Under the pieces are notes generated by a model. It was not told where the DNA came from, did not search any database, and saw only the letters and a program-made list of their open reading frames with translations. Both the position numbers and the translations under genes were made by a program. Of a DNA stretch of 64,000 bases, positions 11,401 to 26,400 are shown piece after piece. The stretch lies in assembly GCA_028023455.1 (NCBI GenBank), contig JAQFVV010006306.1, positions 607,001-671,000 on the forward strand, in the 5' to 3' direction. Numbering within the stretch: position 1 is the first letter of the stretch; each line of letters starts with the position of its first letter. This DNA is from Epiperipatus broadwayi. Lineage: Eukaryota; Onychophora; Udeonychophora; Euonychophora; Peripatidae.

Positions 11401-14400
11401 TTAAGATGTCTTCAAACATACTTTCAAAATCTAACGTTCCCACAATTCAATGATTTTTTTTACATTTGTTGCCTGTTTATTTATTAAGTCATACTTACAT
11501 TTATATATTAACATAGCTTCCTTTATGTTCCTTTTATTATTGTTTCTTTCAATTTGTAATATTTTCACATTATTATAATCAAAATTAAAAACATACTGTA
11601 ACGATATATAAATATGTCGTTACATTAAATTGAAATAAAAACTTTTAAGTTCGCATATAAAAATAAGTGTATTAAAAAGAAAAAAAAACTAAACGCTAAA
11701 ATTAAAATGTTTGTTAAACGTATATATTCGCACAGATGCTAAACTTTAAAAATATTTTTTTTTAATAAATAAAAAAAGGTATTTGAATGTATTTTTTTTA
11801 TAAAAAAAGATTTAAATATAAAAATCGTTTAAAAAAGAAATAACGTAAGTAAAAATAAAAACAGGTATTAATTAATTCCTGTAATCTGTAAATGGAAATG
11901 ATTGTTTATTAATTATCCAAAAGCTGTCTAATTAAAAAGTCAGAGAGTAAATTAGATAAGAGAATAAAGAGATTTTAGCTTGACCAATAGAAGCACTAAG
12001 CCTTGGCTCAGACCCTAATGAAAGTGATGGATTAGTGACATTTTGTTGATTGAATCCGTGTGGATTAATATAAAAAGGGAAATACAGTTTTTTCTGACAG
12101 TTCCAGCGCTGTGTGTTTGAGAGTTGTGGTAGGACGCACATACCACACTCTCTATTTAAAAGAAAAAGACTGTGATACCTTGAACCAGCTATTGCCATCT
12201 CCAGAACATTATCTTCCAATGGAGGCGTCGCGGGAATTAAAAGCAGAAACCTGGACTCTTCTACCGAAAGCTATATTGACCTGAACTCTAAATTGAAAAA
12301 TAATTAAGAACTTTCGTTCAAGCTTCTGAACTTCTATCTGACTTTTTTAAGTTTAAAATCAAATTAATAATGTTTAATTTTATATGTTTTCCGATTGATA
12401 AAAATCATTTCCATTTTTTTTTTTTCTTATTGTATAAATTATTTATTGTAAAGATTATTTAAATGCATGAAATTTAGGTTGGGTATAGACGTTGCATAGA
12501 TTCGTTAGCAGTTGATTATGTTGAAGTTTTCACGGTTGATTGGAATATATAGGTCAACGATGTTAATGCGGGTATCTTACGATGAATGCCACGGGGCCTT
12601 GTGTATTCCCTTTTTGCAATTGACGTTATCGATGATTTTGTATTTTGATCAATTGTGTTTAATTTGGATGTTTTTGACCGTGGAATCTGTGCAGCCGATC
12701 TATACTCAACATTTTAAAAACAAATTGTATAAAAATAATCTGTGCGAACGTATTTAAATGTTAAATTTAAGTCGGGCGTGAATGGCTATATAGTTTTATA
12801 AAGTTATATTAAGGGAGGGTAATCTTAGGTTATTCATTTCGTAGTTGAATTGGTTCAATGGATTGGATATATTTGTGTAATTGTAGATGTAGTATGAGGT
12901 CCGCTACGGGCAGGATTATAGATATACGCCACACACCCTCTGTTTGCCTATTGATGGATTTGTAAGACGGCAAAGGACCGCAGTCCATTCCTATGGAGTT
13001 TTATGTTTATTGTTCTACTCGCCAACAGATGTCACATTCCTGTTGGTGGAGAGACAATGTCTTCTCTAATCTACTTACTGATCAGATGTCCATTCCTGAC
13101 AGTATAGTATTTTGTGTTGTCGTATCATGCTACATTGAATACATGAATGTATCAGATAGATTGGCGCCAGTTGATTGCGAAATTTGTTGTCTAAGGTTAA
13201 ATCAGGGAAGAATATTTTCTTTTCAAATGCAGATCTATGTAGTCTATTCATACTTGACTATCTAAATAAATTATTAAACTCATTGAAACTTAGTTAAATG
13301 TAAAATTAAAAGTTAATATAAAAATCTAAAATGTTAAACTTATTCCTCAAAATTTAAATGTTATTTTATATGTGCGTAAATAAATATTTTATGTGTTAAT
13401 CTCTGGCAGTGGCTTTTATTCTTTTATATTTAAGATATAAAATTTATATTTTATTATCTCTGCTACTCCACTGAGCTAGTGACTTGGGCTAACGATCGGA
13501 ATATTTAAATAAAGTGGAATCTTAACAGCGCGTATCTGCCTACTTTATAAATTTTTCTAGGCTCAAATGCCTAGATGGCGCCCTGGTAGTTGCAGATACT
13601 GTTTTTGCGGTTAGATTCGATATTCACTTTCATTTCGATTGTTATAATACATACACAACCTATTATGATCATAAAAAGCAGATGCTGAAATGTTATCATT
13701 TTCATTACAATTTTGTTTAGTTTTTCTGAACTGTTTTTAATAACTGCAAGTGTTCTTTAGTTCTTTTTCCATTGGACATCTTGATTCCCCTATATATACA
13801 CCACCACATTTACATCTCCATTTATATATGATGCAATTTTGATTTATTAATATTTAATATAAATATATATATAGACTGTTGTTATAAGTAATGCTAAAAT
13901 TTACAGAAAATTTTTTTAAATATGCAATAAAAGTTTATATATATTTAGGATTTATTTAAAAAAAGCATAAGATTCAATTTAATGTATTCAATTCAATTTA
14001 ACATATAAATAGCAGAAAAAGAAATTTTGCTAAAACAAATATTATTGTTCTCTATAATTTAATTGTTGATAGGTTACGAAGTTTGATTCTTCAATGAATC
14101 AAAAACAATACAATTTCATACACACACACACAAAAAAAAAAATCCATAAAATAATTCAAATAACAGGATATTAAAAAAAAATTCAAATGGTAATATTTTG
14201 TTGAAGTAATAAATTACATGAACCAAATTAAAATTGAGAACTGCGTAATATATTAATTATTATTAAAACAGGCAAAACTCTCCATACAGTAGTGCCACTC
14301 ACAGAATAATCAATGGATGCCAGAAGGCTTGTGCATAAGATCCCTAGCTAGTTCCTACTCATCCAATATCCCCAGACTAGTTTCTAGCTTGTGGCACTAC

Positions 14401-17400
14401 TGTATAGAGAATTTTTCCTGTTTTAATAACAGTTATGAGTAAGCATAAGAAATGGTGATCATGTGATGTTTAGTGGTTTAATATATTAATTCCTTGAACA
14501 GAAAGGATTTATTTCTTAGATAGCAAATGATTCTACATAAAGTTAAAATGATTTTCACATCTCCTTATCTTTAATAAACTGCTTTTAAGTAAAAATCATC
14601 TATTCCAGAAAAAGAAATATTAAACTGTTAAGAAGTATCATTTGCTGGAAAGATGAAGATAAATATTAATTGTAATCCAATTTAATAACAGGAAATGGCA
14701 GTTCCTTTTTAAAAATATTTTCGTTTAGAATTAGTTAATAAGAGAATTTTGAATTATTACACAATTTTACATTGTTATGTTTTAAATTGCAGGTGCCAAA
14801 TTTCCTCCACCCACAACTTTGACACCCTCCACTCTGGATAAATACTATAATGATTATCACTAATCATTCATTCAACTAGAGATTATCTCTAGCCCAGATA
14901 TAAACTTTAAACCTCAATTAAAGATTCTCAATTTTATTTTCTTGTGAAACACTGTAATCTCTATTTTGTTATCAGTCTTGTAATTGCAATATCAATGACC
15001 ATAAAGAAGCAAAAGTTAGTCATGAGTCTGCCGGTATAAGTGATGTTACTACTACAAATCACATGATCACTACCTCATACTAGCACATAATTGTTATTAA
15101 ACAATTCAAAATAAAGCAAAACTCTCCATATAGTACACAAGAGGGCACTACTATATGGAGAGTTACTACTACAAATGTGGAACTTTCATCCAATTAGTAA
15201 TTTTATAAACTCTTCAAACATAAAATTCCAATGAATTATTAGTATTCAATTTAATTCTTTTCCCATTGTTTTTAAGAAAAATCATCAATGATAAAATTGA
15301 TTTACAACAATATACATGTAATATAAAGAGTATGCTAATAGTTCTAAACAAGCTTTTTTTGATAAATGCGCAAAAGAAAGCATCCAAAATCTCTATCTAG
15401 AATTATCCCTATCCTCAAACCAGTTTTGAGCTAAAAGCCATTTTCCCAGAACAAATGCTTTGGTAAAATTCTTTCTAGCCCTCCATGTTGAAATGGCAAT
15501 GATCCAATATGGCTATTTTATATATATGCTGAATTAAGATTAAGCAAACAAAGAGATAAAAAGCAAAAGAGGGAATTAGCTAATTGCAATCCTATTTAGA
15601 GATTTCTATTAATATCATGTCATCATTATTTTAACAACATAAGCAAAAAGTTTCATTTCACTCACATTTATTAAACTTTTATCCTTGATATCCGAATTTC
15701 CATTGTTTGGATGGGCACATTATCATCATCAACCATTATCAATCCACTGCAGAATGAAGGTCTCTCCAAGTTCAATCCATCTCCAATCTCTAACCTCTCT
15801 TCTCCACATCACCTCTGCACAAGTTCTTATTTCATTCATCCATCTCACATATGGTCTCTTTCTGGGTCTTTTACAATCTCTTGGAGTCCTGTTTAAGATT
15901 TCAATTGTCCATCTATTAGCAATATGTCCATCCCAACTTCACTTCAGTCTTTTAATTCTTTCAATGACGTCAGTAACACCTGTTTGTTCTCTTAACCACG
16001 TATTGCATTTTCAATCTCTTCAATGTGCATCTATCAATACCTCTTTGAGTGGTCTGAAATCTCTGTATTGCTCTTCTATTAAGTATCCAAGTCTCAGATC
16101 CATAAGAAAGAAATGATAAAAGCACATTTATTAAAAATCTTCCTTTTCAAACACATGGGCGTATTTGCGATACCTATATTCATATGCACAAATTTCCTTA
16201 GAAAGAAGTTGCGGCATTTATTGCAATAATGCAATTTTTAAACCACAGTTAATATTTTAACAAATATTTAAAATAAAATAAAAAATTACATTTCAATAAA
16301 TATTCAGATTACAGATATTATAAGAAATCGTTTTTAATTAATTAATTTATGTATCCTCATAATAAATAATCTTTTATTTTATAATTAAAATAATAACTTT
16401 GCAGAACCTTTTAAAATAGTATCCGAGAGGTCATCGCACCCGCCTTGGAAGCAAGTAGTTGGTTGCAGACGGGTGTGGGTTCGCGTCCCGGCCGATGCTA
16501 TGACATATGAAAAAAAAAAAATAGTATCCTTTTAAATTTTAAAACAGATAAACGTAGAATAAATATACAAGGCACACACACACGTTCATGGCATTAAACT
16601 AAAGTTGTATTAATTATTACGGATCATTTTAATATTGCACATAAAGGAGTCCTGTTTAAGATTTCAATTGTCCATCTATTAGCAATATGTCCATCCCAAC
16701 TTCACTTCAGTCTTTTAATTCTTTCAATGACGTCAGTAACACCTGTTTGTTCTCTTAACCACGTATTGCATTTTCAATCTCTTCAATGTGCATCTATCAA
16801 TACCTCTTTGAGTGGTCTGAAATCTCTGTATTGCTCTTCTATTAAGTATCCAAGTCTCAGATCCATAAGAAAGAAATGATAAAAGCACATTTATTAAAAA
16901 TCTTCCTTTTCAAACACATAGGCGTATTTGCGATACCTATATTCATATGCACAAATTTCCTTAGAAAGAAGTTGCGGCATTTATTGCAATAATGCAATTT
17001 TTAAACCACAGTTAATATTTTAACAAATATTTAAAATAAAATAAAAAATTACATTTCAATAAATATTCAGATTACAGATATTATAAGAAATCGTTTTTAA
17101 TTAATTAATTTATGTATCCTCATAATAAATAATCTTTTATTTTATAATTAAAATAATAACTTTGCAGAACCTTTTAAAATAGTAGCCGAGAGGTCATCGC
17201 ACCCGCCTTGGAAGCAAGTAGTTGGTTGCAGACGGGTGTGGGTTCGCGTCCCGGCCGATGCTATGACATATGAAAAAAAAAAAATAGTATCCTTTTAAAT
17301 TTTAAAACAGATAAACGTAGAATAAATATACAAGCGCACACACACACGTTCATGGCATTAAACTAAAGTTGTATTAATTATTACGGATCATTTTAATATT

Positions 17401-20400
17401 GCACATAAACTAATATATGCTTTTATAGTGTACTGCCCCTTTATTAAGTTTTAATTTTAATGTATGTGTTACATTAAAATCAATGCTACGTTATTTTATC
17501 GCGATTTCAAAATTTTCCCAAAAATTTATAATATATGGGAAGACATTGGAACTGTGAGAATCTTTCTCATAAGATATAAAACTTTAAGTAATATTAGTAT
17601 CTTAACAATAAGTCAAGAAAATTTTTAAATTAAGTATACTATTATACTTTAGAACGATGATCATATGTTACATTATATATGCGTATGTTAAAAATTGCTG
17701 TACAGTTACTGTTCAATAAACAATATATATACTATATGTGAGTTAGAATATACTATATACATTATGCGAAGGGAACTTGGAACAAAATATAGCGTAGTTT
17801 GCGATATTTTGATTACTTGCTCTCATTTTTTTACTTTTATACTTTTTTATTTTCCTGAATGATTTTTTCAATAAATATACTTTTTTTTAATTTAATATAT
17901 AATTTTTTCTTATTACATCCATTGTTTTGTTAAATAGATAAAATATTTTTTTGGAATACAGAATTCTCTACAAGGCAAAGATTTTCCAATAGCCATTTAC
18001 TGAGGAATAATGAAGAAAAATGTATCGGACTTTTGCGATTGTCAGGTAGCAAAATTTTGGGTGTATTTTCTGTCTTTGTTTTACCTTCTAGCTAAAGATA
18101 TTTAGATATCTATTTATTAACTAATGTTAAATGTTTTGCTTAGGCTAAATATATAAGGGCATAAAATTTTAAGCCTTTTGAAAAAAAAAAAAATCATTTG
18201 GCTTGGATTCGAATCCAGATTATAAGTGTGGTAGGTGAATATGATATCTTTCCATCAAGAGTTGCTTTTTAATAAATACTAATATTTTTAAACATTAATT
18301 CTTATTAAGCACATAAATACATATAAGGCTTTAACCCACTACTATTTGCCTTGAGTGCTTAATTTTACTATGAGAGGGACCTCTACAAATCTTAATACAA
18401 GATTACAACTTTATAAAGACAAGAGCAGCCATCTTATCTTGAACCTACTTTCTAATTAATCGGCAAATTGATTCGAAATATTTCTAATTATAAGATCTAA
18501 ATATTAACTCGCTGTGAATCGAAAGATTTCTAAACGAGGTAGTGGATTTAATTAGTCAAGAACTTACTTCACACTCTCAAATCAAAATGCTTTAGATTTG
18601 CCTATATAGTTAGAAAGTATGTTGAAGATAAGATGGCCGCTCATCTTTATAAAGTCATAATCTTATGTTAAGATTTGTAGAGGTCCCTCTCGTGGTAAAA
18701 TTAAGCACTCAAGGCACATAGTATTGGGATTATAGCCTTATATGTATTTAATAATATTTTTCAATAATTTTAAACAATGCACATTTTAAAGCTTGTCTTA
18801 GGCAAGAAAAGTAATCACCTTGACCTTGTGTAAGAGCAAACACTAGTATGATATATACAATAAAAAAAAATTACTTGGTAGAAAATAGAAAAATACAAAT
18901 TTAACCATAATTCAACTACACATATAAATAAGAACTATCTCCTAAAACTATTTTTTTAGTTCATTTCCATTTTAAAATGAAAAAAAAAAATACAGTATAT
19001 AATTTTTTTTATCAAGTATCATCTTTGGAGGGATTATTATTTACATTTATCAGTAATTTACTATTTTTCTTTGCCACAAGTAACAAATGTTAATTATTAA
19101 AATTCTAAAAAAATATGAAAAACAATCATTTTGTTTGTTTGTTTTTTAATCATTTAACTTGAAAATCTAAATCATTTAATTAAGCTGAAAATTTAACCTA
19201 GCTAAACATTTACACCCCCCTCCCTCCCCCATCATTCTACTTTTAACAGGATGTAACAAGTTGAATTCATCATCATCTAAATTTTAACTGTCTGAAAGAG
19301 TAAACATTTCTCTTTTTAAAATCCAGAATCTAATTTTCCACAAACTTTTTTTCTCGTTTAATATATTGATTTAACTCAATTGAATAAACATGGGAAATTA
19401 TTTTCTAGAACACTAATACTTAAATAGCATTATTCACCTGTATAAAGAAAAAAAAATTCACAAAAAGAATGTGAATTATATATTTATAAATAGATATAGA
19501 AGTTAAAATAGGCAAAACTCTCCATATAGTAGTGCCACTAAGTGCAAGCCAATGCCAGAAGGCTCTCAGATCCAAGGCTCACTGACGAAGGCCACAAGTC
19601 AGAAACTAGTCTAGGGATATCGGATGAGTAGGCACTAGATAGGGATTTTATGTACAAGCCTTCTGGCATCCATTGATTATTCTGTTTGGCACAGGGTGGC
19701 GCTACTGTGTGAGAGTTTTGCCTGTTTTAATAACAGTTATGAGCAAGCATAAGAAATAGTGATCATGTGATATAAAAATTACTTTGCTAATTCGAAGATC
19801 AGATATATATTTCCAAACTTCTTTCGAAGAGGCGTATGACGCACTTCTCTGTGAAACTGGATCCATTTTGGTTTCTTTAGCATTTGAAGCCTAGATATAA
19901 ATACAAATATAATATATATTTAGAATAATTAAAAAAATTTTTTTTTAGCAATCAAAATGGACTATATATATATTCACTTTCAAAACAGGAGGCAACTATT
20001 TTATTAAAATTCTTTTATTATGTCTTCATAATTACAATAAATTTTATATATTATCATAAAATATTAATTTATCTAATAAATTTACATGATATTACAATTA
20101 CAGAAAATTACCCCCCCCCCCACCAATAACATTACATTTTTTCTCTACAAATTTATTAAATAAATTACACATTATTATTATTATTATTTTGTAGTAATAT
20201 ACTCAAATCAGAAGAAATAAATTTTATATTTTTCTTGAAATTAATTATATCTTTCAAATATCAATAAATTGTTTAATGTTATAAACCATGTTCAATTTAA
20301 TGTGTGTGTGTATATATAAATATATATACAAATAAAATATTCATTCATTAAAAAACTATTGCAGTAACAATAAAAATAATAAATATAACAGTAATTAACT

Positions 20401-23400
20401 ATTATATACAGATTTAACCGAAAGTACCTCTGAAAAAATAGTCTTTGTATATTAGAAGGAGACCCTTCAATGTCTCATTAAGATGTTGTGAAAACTGGAA
20501 GAATTACCATCATCCCTTGCATATGTCTTTTTCATCACAGCTACTAGTACCCCATAAACTAACGTAAAAGAATTACTCATCAACAAGCAAACAATTATAG
20601 TTTTCATTTTTAATAGTCTGCCAGTTCTTGATGGAAATATTGCCCTTGTAACTTGATGCGAAGGTAGAGTGATGGGCCTAAAAACTAAGTGAAATCTATT
20701 CAAATATTGCTCAGACATTGAAGATGTATGCAGCTACAAATATTTTCCTTACTATTTATGCTCATGTGGCTGACAAAAACAAATTAAAAATCCAAATACA
20801 TGGTCATTAAAAGTTAGCCCAAAAGTAAAAAGTATGAAGAATTTTAATCGGCCATCATTTGGTACATTTAATAGAATACCCATAATTACAGATCACCTTC
20901 TAATAAGGAAAAAAAAACATATTAATGCACAATCGGTATTTTTTACCACTTTCAGTTGTCAAGCACTATCTCAGCTGACAACTTTATATTCTCCTGGAAA
21001 AAAGGGTAATAATTTAGTTCTGTCTGTCATGGTAGACATATAAACTAACACACAAAATTTTACATTTAAAGGTAGATGGAATAACGAGACAATAACGTAA
21101 TAAGACCAAATGACAGCACTTAAGTTTTCTAATTTCTTGCCATCTTTTTATTAATATTTATAAACTACACCCTATAAATATAATTTTTCTTAATCTCATA
21201 CATATATATAGAATAATAACTAATGTAAATTCAATGTCTAAATGCTACTTCCTTAATAAAAAAAACCATGAGATTCTCTTGCACTATGAAAGATAAGTAT
21301 AAACTGTTAATATGTAAAAATTTTTTTGATGTTCCAAAGATGTAGCTTATTTTCAATCAAACGCTCACATTGAAAATCATTTAATGTAACATAATTAAAA
21401 CACTCTATTTCCAACCTTCTTATACACTTAACAATACTATTATTTTTACACCAAAACTTTACTCTTGCAGTTTCAACTGTCCTGCAGTCATCATCAGACC
21501 TACAATATTGTTCCAAACCCTCCTCCTGCATCATATATCACATATAATAGTTCACATTTTATTGTTAAGTTTTAATTACAATAGATTACACATTGCTTAC
21601 TAAACTGCAAATGTACATTACTTTTCAACATGCACGTATTTGTATGTAACATAGACATTTTTATGTGTATATAATTATTAATAATAAATTGAGATGACAT
21701 TTTTATAAATATATTACTTGTGTGTGTGTTCACTGTTCACATTCATTCAGGAAAAAAAACTAATAAAAACGAATAGAAAATTGTCAGACTTTCATCACAA
21801 TTAAATATGCTGCAGACAGTATTATTTTTCTTCACTAACATTTTTTTTCTATATGGTATTGTAATAGTAATCTCGTCATTAATAGTCCATGATTTTGTTT
21901 TGTTGTTTTGATTTCTTTATTTCATATTGATTTCAGAATCTATATAGTTACTCGTATTTCTTGTCACCTATTTCACATTCTTGGTTAAATTCTTAAGCTT
22001 CTTAACACAATACAATAATATTTTAGAGTTCTTTCTTTTGTCACCAAAATTTTATTCTTACAGTTTCAACTGTGCTGCAGTCATCATCAGAGCTACAATA
22101 TCCAAATATATAATAACTGTAAGAGTAAAGTTTTGGTCTAAAAAATACTATTGTTAAGTGTATAAGAAGATTGGAAATGGTATGATATATAAATCAATAC
22201 ATAAGGAAAGGAGGGTTAAGGAGGAAGAAGAAGAAAACTATAAATTAAAACACACAAAACCTTGGATTACTAACACATACTTGGATATGAAAAAGCAAGT
22301 TCAGGAAAATATTTAATTTTTTTTTAAAAAATCAAAGGAAGTGCCACATGTTGTTTAAGAGAGAGAAAAAAGCAGTCTTCATTTTTTAAAAATAATATGC
22401 AGTATTTGCAAAAACCTTTACCGTCAAGTCTATCACACCAACTATACAAGATTAAGAAAAGACAGTTTTAAATATTTCTTTAATCGAGTTTCTACTCTTT
22501 TCATTGGAGATTAAATAACACATTCCTTTTTTTAAAACAGGCAAAAGTCACTATATATATTGCCAGACACAGCAAGCTAGAGTAACAACAGTTATACACA
22601 AGTATAAGAGCTGATGGTCATGTGATGTTTATTGACATTCCTTTTTTATAATTGCGATACTTGTTAAAAAGTTTTCAACATGTAAATACGCTTCAAATTT
22701 GAAAGAAGCAATATTTATTAGAAAATCAAAATTTATTAAATGAAATGAAACTATAATAATGCTTCATAATGCTTTGAAGCAAAAGATTGTTTACCCAATG
22801 AAAAGATTTTATACAAGAATCAATATTTAATAGGTAATAATATCAATCATTAATAATTTTTATTAATCACTCATTAGACTAGAGATTATCCACTTAATGG
22901 AAAATATTTTTGTAATGCAATTTTCACTACATCACTCTCACAAAGGGAAGAACTGATTTCTATAACATTTTTAACACACTTGTACAGGGGTGTAATCATA
23001 AATATATGACCAAAGACATGTGAAAAAGATGTATGATCACCAATATGCCGATTCCATGCTGTAGCAGCACTCATCAGTTGGCCCAGATTACAATCTCTTG
23101 CACATATCTTTATCATTGTTCAGTATATATAGATAGCCAATTGCTACAATTTAATTTAAGTGTCAAACTTACTGTCCTCACAACTTTGACATAAACCATT
23201 TAATGGAAGTATACTATTAATTTTTATTAGTCATTTGTTAGACTAGAGATTATCCACTTAATGAATCATATTTCTGCAGTGGAATTTTCATTACACCCCC
23301 CTCATGCAAGGTAGAGATTGGTTTCTGTCTGCTTTTAACATCTTGTGGAGGGATATAATCATAAACATATTACCAAAGACATGTGAAAAAGATGTATGAT

Positions 23401-26400
23401 CACCAATAAGCTGATTTCATGCTGTAGCAGCACTCATCAGTTGGCCCAGATCACAATCACATATATAATCCTTATCATTGTTCAGTATATATAGATAGCC
23501 AATTCTTACAGTTTGAGAAGTGTCAAACTTACTGCCTTCACAACTTTGACATAAACTACTTGATTAAAGTATTTTAATAATTTTATTTGTCATTTATTAA
23601 ACTAGAGATTATCCACTAAGACAAGTGTGTTAAAAGTGGATAGAAATCAGTCCCTGTCTTGTGTGAGAGGAGCGTAGTGAAAATTAAGCTACGGAAATAT
23701 TAACCATTAATATCAATCGTGTTTACGATTTGAACCTTTTTTTTTTCTTACATCCATTTAACTTTAACCGATAACATCATTGATTTATATTAAACATGAT
23801 CTATTTTCTTCTTATTTGATCTATCCTAATGATATTATTATAATATTCAGAGCTCAAGAACAAAGGAAATAAATGGATTTCTCATTATATATATTTCAGT
23901 AGATATTAATATTGCTAAATCAATGATTCCATTTAATTATTATATTTAAAAAAAAATCTAACATTATTAAAGCATATACATTATTATTAAAAAATCCTAT
24001 TCCATCTATTCTTTTTTGAATTCCTAAGCATAGTTTTTATTAAAATATGATTAAATACTCTTAAATGGTTCTCCTTGGACCACATATTTTCATTCTTCTA
24101 AGATTTAAAACTATTAAAAAGATTAAAAATATGTAAAAATGGAGAATGATTGTCAAAGAGCAGTGAAAATATTTAAATAACAGAATTACATTTATACGAG
24201 CTATAATTTAATCTATTTAGTTTATTCCAGATCCATCTATTTCAAAAATAATCAAGCTTACCATTAGACATAGATTAGTTCTGGTAATGGATGAATCGAA
24301 ACACTTTTACCTGAGTAATCACTCTGAAATAGAGTAAATAGAATAAACCAATTCTTCCGAAAGCATATATTCAACATAAATAGAGAAATTCTTAGGATAT
24401 ATTACTGCTATAATAAATATTGAACACAAAAATTTAAGTATATAAAAAGTAGGAATATTACTCCTTTATGATGCTATTTATTCTTATTCTAATTATTCTG
24501 TGCATGTTTCAATTTTCAGGTTTCAAAAAATTTCCTTCAATAAAAACTTGCTATTATTATCAATATCATTCTAGTTCGCTTGCGTGTGTAACACAATTGT
24601 CCCCAAAGCTGTGTATTGTTATCAAATATATAAATAAGAACGAACGAGCTTAGTGCTTTCGAAGGGTCCAGCCTTCATAATCATAGCTTGATTGCTAATA
24701 CGATTAATGATATGCAAATTTATGCTTAATATGCTAGACCTTCCATTTCCTCAATAAAGCATAGCATGTGTCTTTCCTGTTTATGGCGTCTTTGTTTCTG
24801 GAGATAAAGAAGACTTCCTTGACTTTTCTTTTGAAGTCATGTCTCTCTCTGCCCATGATTTTGGGGTTATCTGGAATACACTAGTGGTGGCTTGTGTTCT
24901 GGTGCTGAAAGAAAACTGAATAGGTGGAGGAATGACGACGCCATAAACAGGAGAGACACATGCAATGCTTTATCGAGGAAATAGAATGTCTAGCATATTT
25001 AGCATAAATTTGCATATCGTTAAGCGTATTAGCAGTCAAGCTATGATTATGAAGGCCGGACCCTTTGAAAGTACTAAGCTCGTTCGTTCTTATTTATATA
25101 TTTGGTAACAATACATAGCTTTGAGGACAATTGTGCTACACACATAAGTGAACTAGATTTCCCCAAAGTAGAAAATTTATTTGACTTAATATCAATATTA
25201 TTAAAAATCAATTAATTACCATGTAAAATATTATGTAAATATTTATATAGCACTTTAAATAATAATAAAATACATATACACACAAACAAACATTACATTC
25301 ATCATACCACCTTTTACAAAAAAAAAAATTTCAAAATCAGAAATAATTTCTAAATACAAACTTGTAAGTGAAATCTCAACAAAAGACTTTGAAAAATAAA
25401 TACAAATAAAATTTAATTAAAGAACGATATTTTTAAAAAGTTTCTAATTAAATGAAAAAAAAACCAAAAAATTAATAAAATACTACTAAACCAATTTTAA
25501 AAATTATTAAACTATACCTTAAGTTGCAAAAATTTGTAAACCTGCTGATTAAGAATATTAACAAATTCAGATTCATATTCTTGGTCACTGTACCAAGCAC
25601 CTCCAGTTATGGTTCTGTCGGGTTCCAAATTATGTAACATGTAAACTTTCTTTTTAGAAGCCTTTAGAATAAAATAAAAAGAATATATTAAAATGTCAAA
25701 AATTAATATAATTCTATATTATCAAAAATATGTGTACAGTATAAGGATAATAAAAAATATAAACTATCTATAAAAAAAGTTACAATTTTGTGCCATACAT
25801 GATTATATGTAATATTCAACAATTTTTCATTCTGCGAGATTAGGATCGCCAAACATGGCTTACGATCATTAGTTACTATTTACATTAACGTTAACTAAAA
25901 ATGAGGAGCTAAGTTTTAAAAAAATAAATAAATTGTGAATTATGTCGATATAACTGTAAATTATTAATGAAAATCTGAAAACAATATAATAATAAAATCA
26001 AACAGAAGAGATTTATGTGCATTAATACTAACAATCTAACAATAAGTAAATATAATTACAGTAGCTTTAGTATTAATACAATTTATCCAAACCGCTTCAA
26101 ACACTTTTTAACAAAACTCTTTATTTGTATATATACATACACCTACGTTTCGACTGACCTGCGGTCTTCTTCAGAGCTATGATATAATGAACAAAATAAA
26201 ATAAAAAACATAACTGTATAATAACACCATAAAAAATTTAAACAATAAAAAACTAAAAACAACATAAAATATATATATTAAAAAAACTGAAATAAATAAT
26301 CAAACCCAAATAAAACAATTAATATAAAATAAAATGTACAACATAAATAGAAAATAAATATAAATTATATATGTGTATTCCTAACTTTATACATATATAC

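Larger units (their letters stand above)
15883..17409. repeat. Recent tandem duplication, two units of 763 and 764 bp
   Basis: Units 15883-16645 and 16646-17409 are almost identical (about one indel in the CA run near 16575/17338 and a few substitutions such as TATCCGAG against TAGCCGAG). Each unit contains part of RTE fragment R3 and one SINE. A recent duplication in intron 7 or an assembly duplication. Confidence 0.92.
22853..23705 (-). mobile_element. Hammerhead repeat family D, tandem units of about 361 bp
   Basis: Unit starts recur near 22855, 23216 and 23576 (ATTAGACTAGAGATTATCCA and similar). Two full units each carry one ribozyme, 363 bp apart; the third is cut and followed by an inverted piece (23612-23705). 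No open frame. Head-to-tail units with one ribozyme each are the layout expected of a retrozyme-like element. Confidence 0.78.
24571..25155. mobile_element. Foldback of two Penelope-like 3' ends
   Basis: Arms 24571-24796 and 24939-25155 are inverted repeats. The longer minus-strand copy contains the C-terminal end of a GIY-YIG/PLE protein (24734-24912). Both arms end with the hairpin-GAAAG motif. Confidence 0.72.

Noticed and set aside
11932-12219. 95-codon minus-strand frame
   Set aside because: No recognisable domain, no splice-site support; left as part of an unassigned block.
15685-16116. 143-codon plus-strand open frame
   Set aside because: It is the antisense of an RTE tail; the minus strand translates to conserved LINE blocks, and the plus-strand product is low-complexity S/L/H.
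16420-17277. Two tRNA genes
   Set aside because: Boxes A and B are present but the arms do not close and an A-rich tail follows; these are SINE copies, one duplicated with its surroundings.
24468-24653. Small secreted protein with a hydrophobic start
   Set aside because: 61 codons that run into a PLE foldback arm, no splice or conservation support.
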